Origin: CAVSRC01 sp963830205
Lineage (GTDB): Bacteria; Pseudomonadota; Alphaproteobacteria; Rhizobiales; Kaistiaceae
Length of the DNA: 64,000 nt
Assembly: GCA_963830205.1 (NCBI GenBank)
Contig: CAWHLP010000015.1
Coordinates: 1-64,000 of the forward strand
Direction of reading: 5' to 3'
A model generated the notes under the pieces. That model worked only from the letters and a program-made list of their open reading frames with translations, had not been told where the DNA came from and made no database searches. Made by a program: the position numbers and the translations under genes. Shown piece after piece: positions 17,958 to 27,815 of this stretch. Position 1 is the first letter of the stretch; every line of letters starts with the position of its first letter.

Positions 17958-17998
17958 AAAAAACCCACCTCACGGTGGGCTTCGCGCACCTCCCACCG
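17958..17998 (-). terminator. Expression platform of the fluoride riboswitch: terminator and competing antiterminator
   Basis: Reading the minus strand, CCCACC (17980-17975), loop GTGA, GGTGGG (17970-17965), then six T (17964-17959) forms an intrinsic terminator before crcB. The strand CCCACCG (17980-17974) is also perfectly complementary to CGGTGGG (17998-17992). The two pairings are mutually exclusive, as expected for a transcription-attenuating riboswitch. Confidence 0.82.
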
Positions 17999-18009
17999 CG
18001 ATTTCTCGC

Positions 18010-18060
18010 GCGTAGGAGTCATCAGCCGGTCACGGCGGTTACGGGGGGACTCCATCCCGA
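18010..18060 (-). ncRNA. Fluoride riboswitch (crcB motif)
   Basis: On the minus strand the leader reads GGGATGGAGTCCCCC, then GTAACCGCC, then GGCTGATGACTCCTACG (to 18011). These three blocks match the conserved crcB motif: GAUG-containing P1 loop, central A-rich/GCC segment, and the 3' CUGAUGAC-CCUAC pseudoknot strand. It begins right at the expected transcript start of the promoter at 18072-18100 and precedes a terminator and crcB. Fluoride binding would favour readthrough into crcB-DUF190. Confidence 0.88.
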
Positions 18061-18071
18061 ATTCCGCGGAT

Positions 18072-18100
18072 TTGATAGACCGGTGAGGCGGATAGGTCAA
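18072..18100 (-). promoter_or_regulatory. Sigma-70 promoter of the fluoride unit
   Basis: On the minus strand TTGACC (18100-18095) and TATCAA (18077-18072) are 17 bp apart, placing the start point near 18065, just upstream of the riboswitch aptamer. Confidence 0.75.
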
Positions 18101-18118
18101 GCGAACTGCCCATTTTCC
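18095..18118. repeat. Direct repeat copy 1 flanking the MFS gene
   Basis: GGTCAAGCGAACTGCCCATT (start of copy 1) recurs almost unchanged at 19496-19520, with one extra A in the GCGAAAC part. On the minus strand both copies contain the TTGACC box and its upstream flank. They bracket the MFS gene, and similarity continues into the two leaders. Confidence 0.8.
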
Positions 18119-18148
18119 GCCCTGCCAGAGTGCTGCCAGAGCGGCTCG

Positions 18149-19375
18149 TCACGGGCCTCTCGCGGCCGTGCGTGACGCCGCCAGCCGGCCGCGTACGGCG
18201 AACAATCCGATCAGGGCCAGCGTGGTGAACGCGGCTCCGGCGAGAAACGTTCCGGCCGGTCCGATCGCGTCCCATAGTTCGCCGGCGATGAGGCTGGCGG
18301 CGAGGAGGGCGACGCCGCTCAGCAGGTTGAACACGCCGTAGGCCGTGCCGCGAAGCTCCGGCGGGGCCGTGTCCGCCACAAGTGCTGCAAGCGCGCCCTG
18401 GCTCAGACCCATGTGGAGGCCCCAGAGCACCAGACCGATCGCGACGCCAACCAGTCCCGGAGCCAGTCCCAGCGCCAGGTCGGCCAGGATCAGCATGACA
18501 AAGCCGATGACCAGGATGGTCACGCGGTCGAAGCGATCGGACAGAATGCCGGCCGGGTAGGCCGAAGCGGCATAGACGACATTCATCAGGACCAACACCG
18601 CGGGGATCAGCGGCAAGGGCAGCCCTGCCGACTGCGCCCGCAGTATCAGGAAGGCCTCGCTGAAGCGCGCCAGCGTGAATATGGAGGCCACACCGGAGAC
18701 CCACCAGAACGCGGCGCCGAGGCGCCGCATTTCGGCGATGCTGAGCGGGGAACGGACCCGCCTGTCCCTCGTCTGTCTTTCCGGCTCACGCAAGCCAAAG
18801 GCGATCAGCGCGAACGACAGGAATCCGGGTATCACGGCCACCCAGAACACCGCGGGAATGTTGTCCGCGGTCAGCCACATCACCGCGATGGCGATCAGTG
18901 GTCCGAGGAATGCGCCGATGGTGTCGAGGGTCTGGCGCAGGCCGAAGCTCGCTCCGCGGACCTCCGGCGGCGTGATGTCCGCCACCAGCGCGTCGCGGGG
19001 CGCGCCGCGGATGCCCTTGCCGACGCGGTCGACAAAGCGCGCTGCGACCAGCCATGCGACGGAATTGGCAAGCGGGAAGACCGGCTTGGTGAAGGCCGCG
19101 AGCCCGTAGCCGATCGCCGCCAGCAGCTTTCGCTTGCCCAGCCAGTCCGAGAGCGCGCCGGAGAAGACCTTGGTGATGGCAGCGGTCGCCTCCGCGATGC
19201 CTTCGATCAGGCCAACGGTGAGCGCCGATGTGCCAAGCGTCGTGACCAGATAGATCGGCAGCAGCGCATGGATCATCTCCGACGAGGTATCCATAAGCAG
19301 CGAGACGAAGCCGAGGACCCAGACCCCTGCCGGAATGCCACGTAGGGCACGGGAGCGCGCGCTTCCCCTTGTCAT
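18149..19375 (-). CDS. Major facilitator superfamily transporter
   Basis: A 408-residue, twelve-helix MFS protein. The loop 2-3 signature GALSDWLGKRKLLAAIGYGL is present, with FVDRVGKGIRGAPRDALVAD in the cytosolic loop after helix 4, a pattern of the UMF/drug-resistance-like MFS group. The substrate cannot be assigned. It lies in the same orientation as crcB, between the intact fluoride leader and a similar diverged leader (19376-19520). A role in fluoride or toxic-ion efflux is therefore possible but unproven. The start ATG 19375 is followed by MTRGSARSRALRG. Confidence 0.85.
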   Translation of the reverse strand: MTRGSARSRALRGIPAGVWVLGFVSLLMDTSSEMIHALLPIYLVTTLGTSALTVGLIEGIAEATAAITKVFSGALSDWLGKRKLLAAIGYGLAAFTKPVFPLANSVAWLVAARFVDRVGKGIRGAPRDALVADITPPEVRGASFGLRQTLDTIGAFLGPLIAIAVMWLTADNIPAVFWVAVIPGFLSFALIAFGLREPERQTRDRRVRSPLSIAEMRRLGAAFWWVSGVASIFTLARFSEAFLILRAQSAGLPLPLIPAVLVLMNVVYAASAYPAGILSDRFDRVTILVIGFVMLILADLALGLAPGLVGVAIGLVLWGLHMGLSQGALAALVADTAPPELRGTAYGVFNLLSGVALLAASLIAGELWDAIGPAGTFLAGAAFTTLALIGLFAVRGRLAASRTAARGP

Positions 19376-19520
19376 CAGTGGCCTCGCTCTCCCACGGTCA
19401 TGGCGTGGATCGCTGCAACTGCCGTCAGCCGATTTGGGCAGCCGGGAGGGACTTCATACCGGATTTTCCCGGGAGCGACAGACGCGGGGCCGATCGGTCA
19501 AGCGAAACTGCCCATTTCCC
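19376..19520 (-). promoter_or_regulatory. Probable decayed copy of the fluoride leader upstream of the MFS gene
   Basis: On the minus strand this leader starts with the direct-repeat copy (GGGCAGTTTCGCTTGACC) and then aligns with the crcB leader: GATCGGCCCCGCGTCTGTC against TATCCGCCTCACCGGTCTATC, later GGTATGAAGTCCCTCC against GGGATGGAGTCCCCCC, and CGGCTGACG against CGGCTGATG. The -10 box is lost (TGTCGC) with only 15 bp spacing, and the 3' CCTAC strand is absent. It is probably non-functional as a fluoride sensor. The alignment was done by eye. Confidence 0.5.
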
Positions 19521-19582
19521 CCGCGGGTCGCCAGCCCCGCCGCCCGGTGCTATGTAGGCGCTCCCTCTCGCCCCTTACGAGC

Positions 19583-20617
19583 ATGGCAAGCGTCGAAACC
19601 CGAACCGTCGCCCCTGACGAGGCCGGCATGCGCCTGGACCGCTGGTTCAAGGCGCATTTCCCCGACCTCGCCTTCGGCCACCTGCAGAAGCTGCTGCGCT
19701 CCGGCCAGGTGCGCGTCGATGGCGGCCGGGCGAAAACCAACACCCGGCTCGAAGCCGGACAGGCGGTGCGTATTCCGCCGCTGGCCGGCGCCGGCGGTGC
19801 TACGGCGGGGCAGGGCGCGCCGGCCGCGCCCGGCGCTTCGACGGCGCTCGCGAAGTCGCCCGCCAAGCTCGCCAACGACGGCGATGCGCTGCGCGCCATG
19901 ATCCTCTACGAGGACGATCACGTCTTCGTCTTCAACAAGCCGCCGGGCCTGGCGGTGCAGGGCGGTTCCGGCCTCACCCGCCATGTCGATGCCATGCTCG
20001 AGGCCTTCCGCGACCGCAAGGGCCAGAAGCCGCGCCTCGTCCACCGGCTCGACCGCGACACCTCGGGCGTGCTGGTGGTGGCGCGCACGCGGCTCGCGGC
20101 CCAGAAGCTGGCCGAGTCCTTCCGCGCCCGCTCCACCCGCAAGGTCTACTGGGCGCTGGTCAAGGGCGTGCCCAAGCCGCACCAGGGCCGCATCTCGACC
20201 TGGCTTGCCAAGGAGGGCACGCCGGAAGGCGACCGCATGCGCGTCGCCCGCCATGGCAGCGACGAGGCCAGCCACGCGGTCAGCCTCTATTCGGTGGTCG
20301 ATCAGGCCGGCCAGCAGCTTGCCTGGCTCTCCATGCGGCCGGTCACCGGCCGCACCCACCAGCTCCGCGCGCATGCCGCCCATATCGGCCACCCGATCCT
20401 CGGCGACCCGAAATACTTCAACGACGCGGAGTGGCAGTTGCCCGGCGGCATCCAGAACAAGCTGCATCTGCACGCCCGCCGCATCGTCATTCCGCACCCG
20501 GCCGGCGGCACGATCGACGTCACCGCGCCGCTGCCGCCGCACATGCAGCAAAGCTGGAACCTGCTCGGTTTCGATCTGGAAGCGGGCATGACTGAAACCG
20601 ATGAAGAGGACCCATGA
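19583..20617 (+). CDS. RluC/RluD-type 23S rRNA pseudouridine synthase
   Basis: A 344-residue RluA-family pseudouridine synthase. An N-terminal S4 RNA-binding domain (RLDRWFKAHFPDLAFGHLQKLLRSGQVRVDG) is followed by an Ala/Gly-rich linker (residues about 70-100) and the catalytic domain with RLVHRLDRDTSGVLVVAR, where the Asp in HRLDRDT is the nucleophile. ATG 19583 gives the family N-terminus, and the longer open frame upstream overlaps the divergent regulatory region. It is divergent from the MFS gene and coupled by overlap to the aldo/keto reductase downstream. Confidence 0.9.
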   Translation: MASVETRTVAPDEAGMRLDRWFKAHFPDLAFGHLQKLLRSGQVRVDGGRAKTNTRLEAGQAVRIPPLAGAGGATAGQGAPAAPGASTALAKSPAKLANDGDALRAMILYEDDHVFVFNKPPGLAVQGGSGLTRHVDAMLEAFRDRKGQKPRLVHRLDRDTSGVLVVARTRLAAQKLAESFRARSTRKVYWALVKGVPKPHQGRISTWLAKEGTPEGDRMRVARHGSDEASHAVSLYSVVDQAGQQLAWLSMRPVTGRTHQLRAHAAHIGHPILGDPKYFNDAEWQLPGGIQNKLHLHARRIVIPHPAGGTIDVTAPLPPHMQQSWNLLGFDLEAGMTETDEEDP

Positions 20618-21558
20618 TGGCTCACCCCGGACCTGTTGCCCGTATCAAGATTTACCCACAAGGCCCTGAATTTTCTAAGGTTATCTGGGGTTCCATGCGC
20701 TCTCAGAGCCAGTTCTCCTCGGTCGGCGAGCTGGCCGCCTTCCTCGATTTCCTGGCTGAACGCGGCGTCACCACCCTCGACACCGCCAACGTCTACGGCG
20801 CGCCCTATACGGTCGAGGGCTTCCTCGGTGCGGCGCTCAAGCAGCAGGGCGGCCGCGACCGCTTCGAGATCGTCACCAAGCTCGGCATCTGCCGGCCGGG
20901 GCCGGTGCTGCCTCAGTTCCGCACCCGCTTCTTCGACCTCAGCCCCGAGCACATCCGCTGGTCGGTGGATCGCTCGCTCAGCGAACTGGGCATCGACGTC
21001 ATCGACGTGCTGATCCTCCATCGCGCCGATCATCTGATGGAGCCGGAGGAGACGGCGGACGCGCTGGATGACGTCGTCAAGCAGGGCAAGGTGCGCTTCA
21101 TCGGCGTCTCCAACTTCCTGCCCTCGCGCTTCGACCTGCTGCAATCGCGCCTGAAGGCACCGATCGTCACCAATCAGGTGCAGTTCTCGCCGCTCTATCT
21201 GAGGCCGGTGAGCGATGGCACCTTCGACCTGGCGCTGAAGCTCGGCCACAAGCCGATGATCTGGTCGCCGATCGGCGGCGGTGCTCTGCTCACCGCGACC
21301 GAGGAGAGGGTCGTGGAAATTCGCGAGCTGTTGACCGCGATCGCTGAGCGCATGGGCTTGCCCGGCCCGGCCGAGGCGGCGATGGCCTTTGTCGCCCGCC
21401 ACCCGGTCGGCGGCATGCCGATCGTCGGCTCGAGCAAGCGCGAACGGGTCGATGGTGCCATCCAGGCGGTCAATGCGGCATTTGCCCGCGACGACTGGTA
21501 CGAGGTGATCGGCAAGTCGAGCCCGTGGCTGGAAGTCAGGGAGTGGACTGCCGCGTGA
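20614..21558 (+). CDS. Aldo/keto reductase family oxidoreductase
   Basis: A 314-residue (alpha/beta)8 NAD(P)H-dependent reductase. The catalytic tetrad is visible: Asp/Tyr in LDTANVYGA, Lys in EIVTKLGI, His in LILHRAD. The C-terminal cofactor-binding MPIVGSSKRERVDGA is also present. It is closest in feel to the YdhF-type subgroup. The ATG overlaps the pseudouridine synthase stop (ATGA), and its own stop overlaps the GTG of the ATP12 gene, so the three form one transcription unit. Confidence 0.88.
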   Translation: MMAHPGPVARIKIYPQGPEFSKVIWGSMRSQSQFSSVGELAAFLDFLAERGVTTLDTANVYGAPYTVEGFLGAALKQQGGRDRFEIVTKLGICRPGPVLPQFRTRFFDLSPEHIRWSVDRSLSELGIDVIDVLILHRADHLMEPEETADALDDVVKQGKVRFIGVSNFLPSRFDLLQSRLKAPIVTNQVQFSPLYLRPVSDGTFDLALKLGHKPMIWSPIGGGALLTATEERVVEIRELLTAIAERMGLPGPAEAAMAFVARHPVGGMPIVGSSKRERVDGAIQAVNAAFARDDWYEVIGKSSPWLEVREWTAA

Positions 21559-22307
21559 GCGACGACAAGCCGGCGAGTGCGATGGCCGCGGCGCAGCGGC
21601 TGGCGCGGCAGGAACTGCCACGCCGCTTCTACACGGCGGCCACCGTTCAGCCGCTCGGCGACGGTTTTGCCGTGCTGCTCGACGGCCGGCAGGCGAAGAC
21701 GCCCGGGCGCAACCCGCTGGCGGTCGCAGACCGGGCGGTAGCCGAGGCGCTCGCCGCCGAATGGCAGGCGCAAAGCGAGCGCATCGACCCGGCCACCATG
21801 CCGCTCACCCGCATCGTCCATTCGGCGATCGACCGGGTCGCCCGCGAGATGGAGCCGGTCAGGGCCGAGATCGTCAAATATGCTGGCAGCGACCTTGTCT
21901 GCTATCGCGGCGAGGGGCCGGCCTCGCTCACCGCGGCGCAGGAGACGGCCTGGGACCCAGTGCTCGCCTGGGCGCGTTCGGCGCTCGGCGCCCGCTTCGT
22001 CCTGGCGCAAGGCATCGTCGCCGTCGAGCAGCCGGCCGAGAGCCTGGAAGCGGTCAGGGCGGCGCTCGCCGACCTCGACCCGCTCAGCCTCGCCGCCCTC
22101 CACGTGGTCACCACGCTCACCGGCTCGGCGCTGATCGCGCTGGCCGTGCTCCATGGCGCGCTCGGCCCCGAGGCGGCCTGGGCGGCCGCCCATGTGGACG
22201 AGGACTGGCAGATGCAGCAGTGGGGCAGGGACGAGATGGCGCTCTCCCGCCGCGCCGCCCGCTGGCGGGAGATGCAGGCGGCCTGCCTGATCCTCAGGCC
22301 GCGGTAG
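21555..22307 (+). CDS. ATP12-family F1-ATPase assembly chaperone
   Basis: A 250-residue ATP12 homolog. In mitochondria ATP12 protects the F1 alpha subunit before assembly, and alphaproteobacteria carry the orthologous family. PRRFYTAATVQPLGDGFAVLLDGRQAKTPGRNPL (N-terminal domain) and RDEMALSRRAARWREMQAA (C-terminal helix) are characteristic. The start is GTG 21555, overlapping the preceding TGA by 3 nt. A longer in-frame extension is possible but lies wholly inside the AKR gene. Confidence 0.9.
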   Translation: MSDDKPASAMAAAQRLARQELPRRFYTAATVQPLGDGFAVLLDGRQAKTPGRNPLAVADRAVAEALAAEWQAQSERIDPATMPLTRIVHSAIDRVAREMEPVRAEIVKYAGSDLVCYRGEGPASLTAAQETAWDPVLAWARSALGARFVLAQGIVAVEQPAESLEAVRAALADLDPLSLAALHVVTTLTGSALIALAVLHGALGPEAAWAAAHVDEDWQMQQWGRDEMALSRRAARWREMQAACLILRPR

Positions 22308-22929
22308 GACTGGAAATCTGTTCGTCCGCCGGGGTCTTCACCGGCCACCCAAGAAGTTCGCGCATGCGGGCCAGGATTTGGTCGGCCGCTGTCGGTCCGG
22401 GCCAGACCTCCATGAAGCGCACGCCGGCCTTGCGCAATGCTTCCTTCTTGACGGCATCGCGGGCCGCCGCATTGCCTTGGTAGTGCCCAGCCCCTGGCAT
22501 TCGACGGCCAGCACGGGCCACCCGCCGCGATCGACGACGAGCATGTCAACACGCTTGCTGTTGATGGCGCGGTATCCTGTGTCATCGGATGATTTCAGGA
22601 TTTCGCCAAGGTTCACTTGGGCGAAGATGCGGTAGCCCAGGCTGGAGGCGGCCAGTTACTCCTCGATCGCCTTGAACGCCCGATATTCGGACCAGTTGAG
22701 CAGCTTCTTTCTTTCGTAGGGCGCCGCCATCACCGCGCGAAGCTGCACGCCGATATCCGTCAAGTCCGGCGCAAACGGCGATCGCCGGTTCGACTGCCAG
22801 CGGCCACTCCGTCGGCGCTCGAACACGGCCCCGCCCAGGAGAAGACCTATGCAGAATACCGATATACAATGCGGCGGCGACCATCAGCCAGTACCGCTTG
22901 CATGTTGCCCATACCTCCATTCCCGACAT
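22294..22929 (-). pseudogene. DUF2726-type membrane-anchored protein, decayed
   Basis: The conceptual protein has one N-terminal membrane segment (YWLMVAAALYIGI), a basic linker, and a DUF2726 nuclease-like domain: INSKRVDMLVVDRGGWPVLAVECQG, then GHYQGNAAARDAVKKEALRKAGVRFMEVW. It is broken three ways: a frame change in the membrane segment, an in-frame TAA (plus-strand 22656-22658) where related sequence would suggest Glu, and a one-base deletion in the ECQG-GHYQG junction. A nonsense codon plus a deletion differs from the insertion-only breaks elsewhere, so this may be a real pseudogene. Its 3' end overlaps the ATP12 gene tail to tail. Confidence 0.65.
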
Positions 22930-23069
22930 TGAGATGCCGGTGATCCGTGAGTTCCGCGCTTTCAACCACAGCTTGCAATAAGCTATTCGTGAACTTGTTA
23001 AGAAATGGTTGGGTGAGGCCAGTTCCGGCCCGCCTGTGCTATCTCTCAAACGAGCGGAGGATAGCGCCC

Positions 23070-24602
<1,533 letters not shown>

Positions 24603-24620
24603 CGTCGCTTGCGGTGACAT

Positions 24621-24648
24621 GCGGCCCATGCCAAACGGGCAGGGCCGC
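24621..24648 (+). terminator. Candidate hairpin terminator after pccB
   Basis: GCGGCCC (24621-24627) pairs perfectly with GGGCCGC (24642-24648), with further partial pairing inside and an AAAC loop. Only two T follow, so termination may be weak or Rho-assisted. Confidence 0.4.
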
Positions 24649-24736
24649 TTGGCTTCCTGTCGCAGCGGCATTCCATTGGAAGACATCTGGAAGCTGCACC
24701 ACGCCACTTCATTCGTGACGCGAGAGCCGCCCTGAC

Positions 24737-25084
24737 ATGGTTGTCCTGTTCGCCTTCCTGGCCTTCCTCGGCCTGCTCATCGTCGTTCCCTTCATGTTCG
24801 GGGTCAAACGGCGCCGGGCGCTGGTCAAGGTCACCAGCGACTACGAGGTCGACCGGGCGATCATCGAGCGCAAGCTGTTCGAGGGCATGTCGCAGCGCCA
24901 GCTCCACCAGGCCTGGGGCCCGCCCGAGGAGATCGTGGTTCATCCTGGCCGCAGCAAGCGCCGGGAAACCTGGCTCTATGGCGGCGACGGCCGCGGCCGC
25001 TTCCATCATCACGTCCAGGTCGAGGACGGCATCGTGGTCAAGTGGAAGCACGGGCGCGGGAACGGCCGCCGCCAGTCTCGTTAG
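24737..25084 (+). CDS. Small membrane-anchored protein with BamE/SmpA-like domain
   Basis: A 115-residue protein: an N-terminal transmembrane helix (VVLFAFLAFLGLLIVVPFMF), then a short domain reading ERKLFEGMSQRQLHQAWGPPEEIV...ETWLYGG...HHHVQVEDGIVVKWK. The GMS-L-WG-P, then W-YGG and EDG-V--W pattern resembles the BamE/SmpA-type fold that monitors or scaffolds envelope assemblies. No lipobox is seen. It is convergent with and overlaps by 4 nt the exported protein gene downstream. Function unknown. Confidence 0.65.
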   Translation: MVVLFAFLAFLGLLIVVPFMFGVKRRRALVKVTSDYEVDRAIIERKLFEGMSQRQLHQAWGPPEEIVVHPGRSKRRETWLYGGDGRGRFHHHVQVEDGIVVKWKHGRGNGRRQSR

Positions 25085-25695
25085 TCGGTCGGTCGCGCGG
25101 CCGGGAGCTGGTATTTGGCGAGCTCGGCAATCAGCGCCTTGCGCGTCGTCTTCAGCCCTTGCAGGAAATCCGTGGTGCTGTCGCCATAGGCGCGCCGGCT
25201 GATGCCCAACAGCAGGATGCCCGTCTTGCCGCCAACCTTCAGCGGCCCATAGCGGTAGGCGTTCCACTCGACGATGTCGCCGCCGTGGTCGTCCTTGGCG
25301 CTGAGGATGAAATCGAGGATGATCTCGCCGGTGGCGTCGTTCTGGATGACGGCGAAATTGACCAGCGGGTCGGTCGCCTTGCGCTTGTTGAGTTCGGCGA
25401 CCTTGGTCTCCGCCGCGCTTCTCACGGTGGTCTTGCCGATGAGCACATTGACCAGCACCATCTGCTCGAAACGTTCGCTGGTCTGTCCCGGCGGCAGGTA
25501 TTCCTGGATGTAGTAGTTGGCCCCCGGGTGCGAGCTCCACGAGAGCTGGTAGCTTTGGCCGTTGAAGTCGATCGGCCCCGGGATCGACAGCCGGTCGATG
25601 GCGTCCGCGGCGGCCGATGCGCCGCTGCCGGCCACGACGGCCGCGCCAAGCACGACCGCTCCACAAAGAAGGCCGAGGAATACACGCCGTTTCAT
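25081..25695 (-). CDS. Exported protein of unknown function
   Basis: A 204-residue protein with a clear signal peptide (MKRRVFLGLLCGAVVLGAAV ending near GASAAA). The mature part (FNGQSYQLSWSSHPGANYYIQEYLPPGQTSERFEQMVLVNVLIGKTT) is a mixed alpha/beta sequence I do not match to a named domain. Isolated hypotheticals of this type occur in Rhizobiales. No cysteines are seen in the mature protein. The 58-bp gap to the cfa gene upstream is AT-richer and may carry its promoter. Confidence 0.7.
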   Translation of the reverse strand: MKRRVFLGLLCGAVVLGAAVVAGSGASAAADAIDRLSIPGPIDFNGQSYQLSWSSHPGANYYIQEYLPPGQTSERFEQMVLVNVLIGKTTVRSAAETKVAELNKRKATDPLVNFAVIQNDATGEIILDFILSAKDDHGGDIVEWNAYRYGPLKVGGKTGILLLGISRRAYGDSTTDFLQGLKTTRKALIAELAKYQLPAARPTD

Positions 25696-25752
25696 CGCCG
25701 CCCCCCAAATACTGACAAGTGAAACATTGCTCCGTTGGCGATTAGCACAAGG

Positions 25753-27047
25753 TCAGCCCGCCGGGCCAGCCGGATAGAGGTGGGCGCGGGTCGGCGGCAT
25801 GCCCGAGGCGCCCTTGGCGGCGTGCTTGCTGGCGACCGTCTGGTAGATGCGCAGCGACCCGTCGGCGAAGGCGAACGACACCCCGGCGAGATAGGCCACC
25901 CAGATGCGGTACTTCTCGGCGCCGACCAGCTTGATCGCCGTTTCAGCGTTGGCGGAGAGCCGGTCGTGCCACAGCCGCAGGGTGCGTGGCATAATGCTCG
26001 CGCCATCCCTCGACGTCGTGGATCTCGAAGCCGGCCGCCTCCATCGCCGCCAGCGAATGGCCGATGTTGTCGAGCTCGAAGCCGGGGAACACGTATTTCC
26101 GCATCAGCTTGCGTTCGGGCGTGGCGCGGTTGAAGCGACGGCGGCTCGCCCGCGCCCGCCGCGTGATGCCGTGGTTGAGCAGGAGACCGCGGTCGGCGAG
26201 CAGGCGGCCCAGCGTGCCGAAGTAGCGCGGATAGTTGGCGATGCCGACATGTTCGTACATGCCGATCGAGGCGATCTTGTCGTATTGGCCGGTGAGGTTC
26301 TCGTAGTTTTCCAGAGCGACCGTGACCTGTCCCTCGAGCCCCAGCCGCTTCACCTTGGCGAGGGTGTAATCGTACTGCTCCTGCGACAGGGTCACTCCGT
26401 GGGCGCTGACGCCATAGCGCTCTGCGGCGTGGCAGAGGAGCCCACCCCAGCCGCAGCCGACGTCAAGGAAACGGTCGCCGGGCTGAAGGCGCAGCTTGCG
26501 GCAGATCATGTCGAGCTTGTCGCGCTGGGCGACCTCCAGCGCATTGCTCCCAATCGGTGAAATAGGCGCAGGAATACTGCATCTCCGGGTCGAGGAAGAG
26601 CCCGTAGAAATCGTTGCCGAGGTCGTAGTGGAAGCGGATGAAGTCGGCGTCCGACCCGCCCTTCAAGGAATGCGCTGTTGCCGAAGGGGCGCGCGCGAAG
26701 AGGAAGGGCAGCGCCCGTGAGAGGAGATAGAAAGCCGAGAAATCGCGCGGCTTGATGCGGATCTTCTTCGCCCGCGCCTTGTCCATGAAGGCCAGCATGT
26801 CGGCGCCGGCGATATCGATGCCGCCGGTGGCGTACTGGCGGATGATGGCCTCCAGGCCCGGCCGGCGGACGATGGCGCCGATGACGCCAGGCCCCGCCAG
26901 CCTGATCAGCAGCTTGGGGTCGGCATTGGCCCCGAGCGGGATGACCGACCCGTCCCACAGCCCGATCGAGAACGGCGTGTCGAGCCGCTCCCCGATGTGC
27001 CGGAAGATGTCGCCGGCGGCTGCCAGAAGCTTGTCGTTCGCGGCCAT
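25753..27047 (-). pseudogene. cfa: Cyclopropane-fatty-acyl-phospholipid synthase, two +1 breaks
   Basis: CFA synthase methylates membrane phospholipid double bonds using S-adenosylmethionine. The N-terminal lid domain (from MAANDKLLAAAGD to FHYDLGNDFYGLFLDPEMQYSCAYFTDWE) is in one frame. The methyltransferase core (RFLDVGCGWGGLLCHAAERYG, SIGMYEHVG, FPGFELDN) is in a second, and the C-terminal TLRLWHDRLSANAETAIKL..RIWVAYLAG is in a third. Each junction (about 26550 and 25990) is one extra base. Correction gives about 430 residues with all family motifs, so it is likely intact in the organism. Confidence 0.85.
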
Positions 27048-27092
27048 GGCAGGATTGTACACACGCGTCCGATTTTGGGTAGCGCCGGGGCG

Positions 27093-27815
27093 CTACCCGC
27101 CGAACAGCCCGGCCAGCAGTGGCACCAGGATCGCGGTCAGGATGCCGTTCAGCCCCATGGCGAGCCCCGAGAAGGCGCCGGCGAGGTCGTTGACCTGGAA
27201 GGCGCGGGCGGTGCCGATGCCGTGCGAGGCGACGCCGACGGCGAAGCCGCGGGCGGCATAGTCGCGGACCCTGATGAGGTTCATCAGCGGCGTCACCAGG
27301 ATGGCGCCGAGCACGCCGGTCAGGATCACCAGCACCGCGGTCAGCGAGGGAATGCCGCCGATCTTCTCGGCGATGCCCATGGCGATCGGCGTGGTCACCG
27401 ACTTCTCGGCGATCGAGGCAAGGATCGGCCGCGGCGCGCCGATGAGGGCGGTGGTGCCGACGGCGGTGACGATCGCGGTGAGCGAGCCGGCGGCGAGCGC
27501 GATCAGGATCGGCACCAGCGAGCGCTTCACCCGTTGCCAGTTCTCGACCAGGGGGATCGCCAGCGCCACCGTCGCCGGCCCGAGCAGGAAGTGCACGAAC
27601 TGGGCGCCCCCGAAGTAGACCTCGAAGGAGGTCTTCGACGCCTCCAGCGCGGCGATCACCAGCGCCACGGCGATGATCACCTGGTTGGCCAGCGGGTGCC
27701 GCCCGAAGGCGAGCGCGATCCGGTCGGCGACGGCATAGGCGGCAAGCGTCAGCGTCAGCCAGAGGAGGGGGGTGGTCGACAGATAGACCCACAAGCCCGT
27801 AGCGGTCTTCATCAT
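27093..27815 (-). CDS. lrgB: LrgB/CidB family membrane protein
   Basis: About 240 residues with several membrane helices and the LrgB core: HFLLGPATVALAIPLVENWQRVK, EKSVTTPIAMGIAEKIGG, and GVASHGIGTARAFQ. LrgAB/CidAB systems are implicated in murein hydrolase control and, in some bacteria, export of pyruvate or glycolate-type metabolites. ATG 27815 or 27812 overlaps the lrgA stop (ATGATGA), so the two are coupled. Confidence 0.88.
   Translation of the reverse strand: MMKTATGLWVYLSTTPLLWLTLTLAAYAVADRIALAFGRHPLANQVIIAVALVIAALEASKTSFEVYFGGAQFVHFLLGPATVALAIPLVENWQRVKRSLVPILIALAAGSLTAIVTAVGTTALIGAPRPILASIAEKSVTTPIAMGIAEKIGGIPSLTAVLVILTGVLGAILVTPLMNLIRVRDYAARGFAVGVASHGIGTARAFQVNDLAGAFSGLAMGLNGILTAILVPLLAGLFGG

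Noticed and set aside
19376..19520. Functional fluoride riboswitch upstream of the MFS gene
   Set aside because: The resemblance is real but partial. The conserved 3' CCTAC strand and a good -10 box are missing, so I list it as a decayed copy only.
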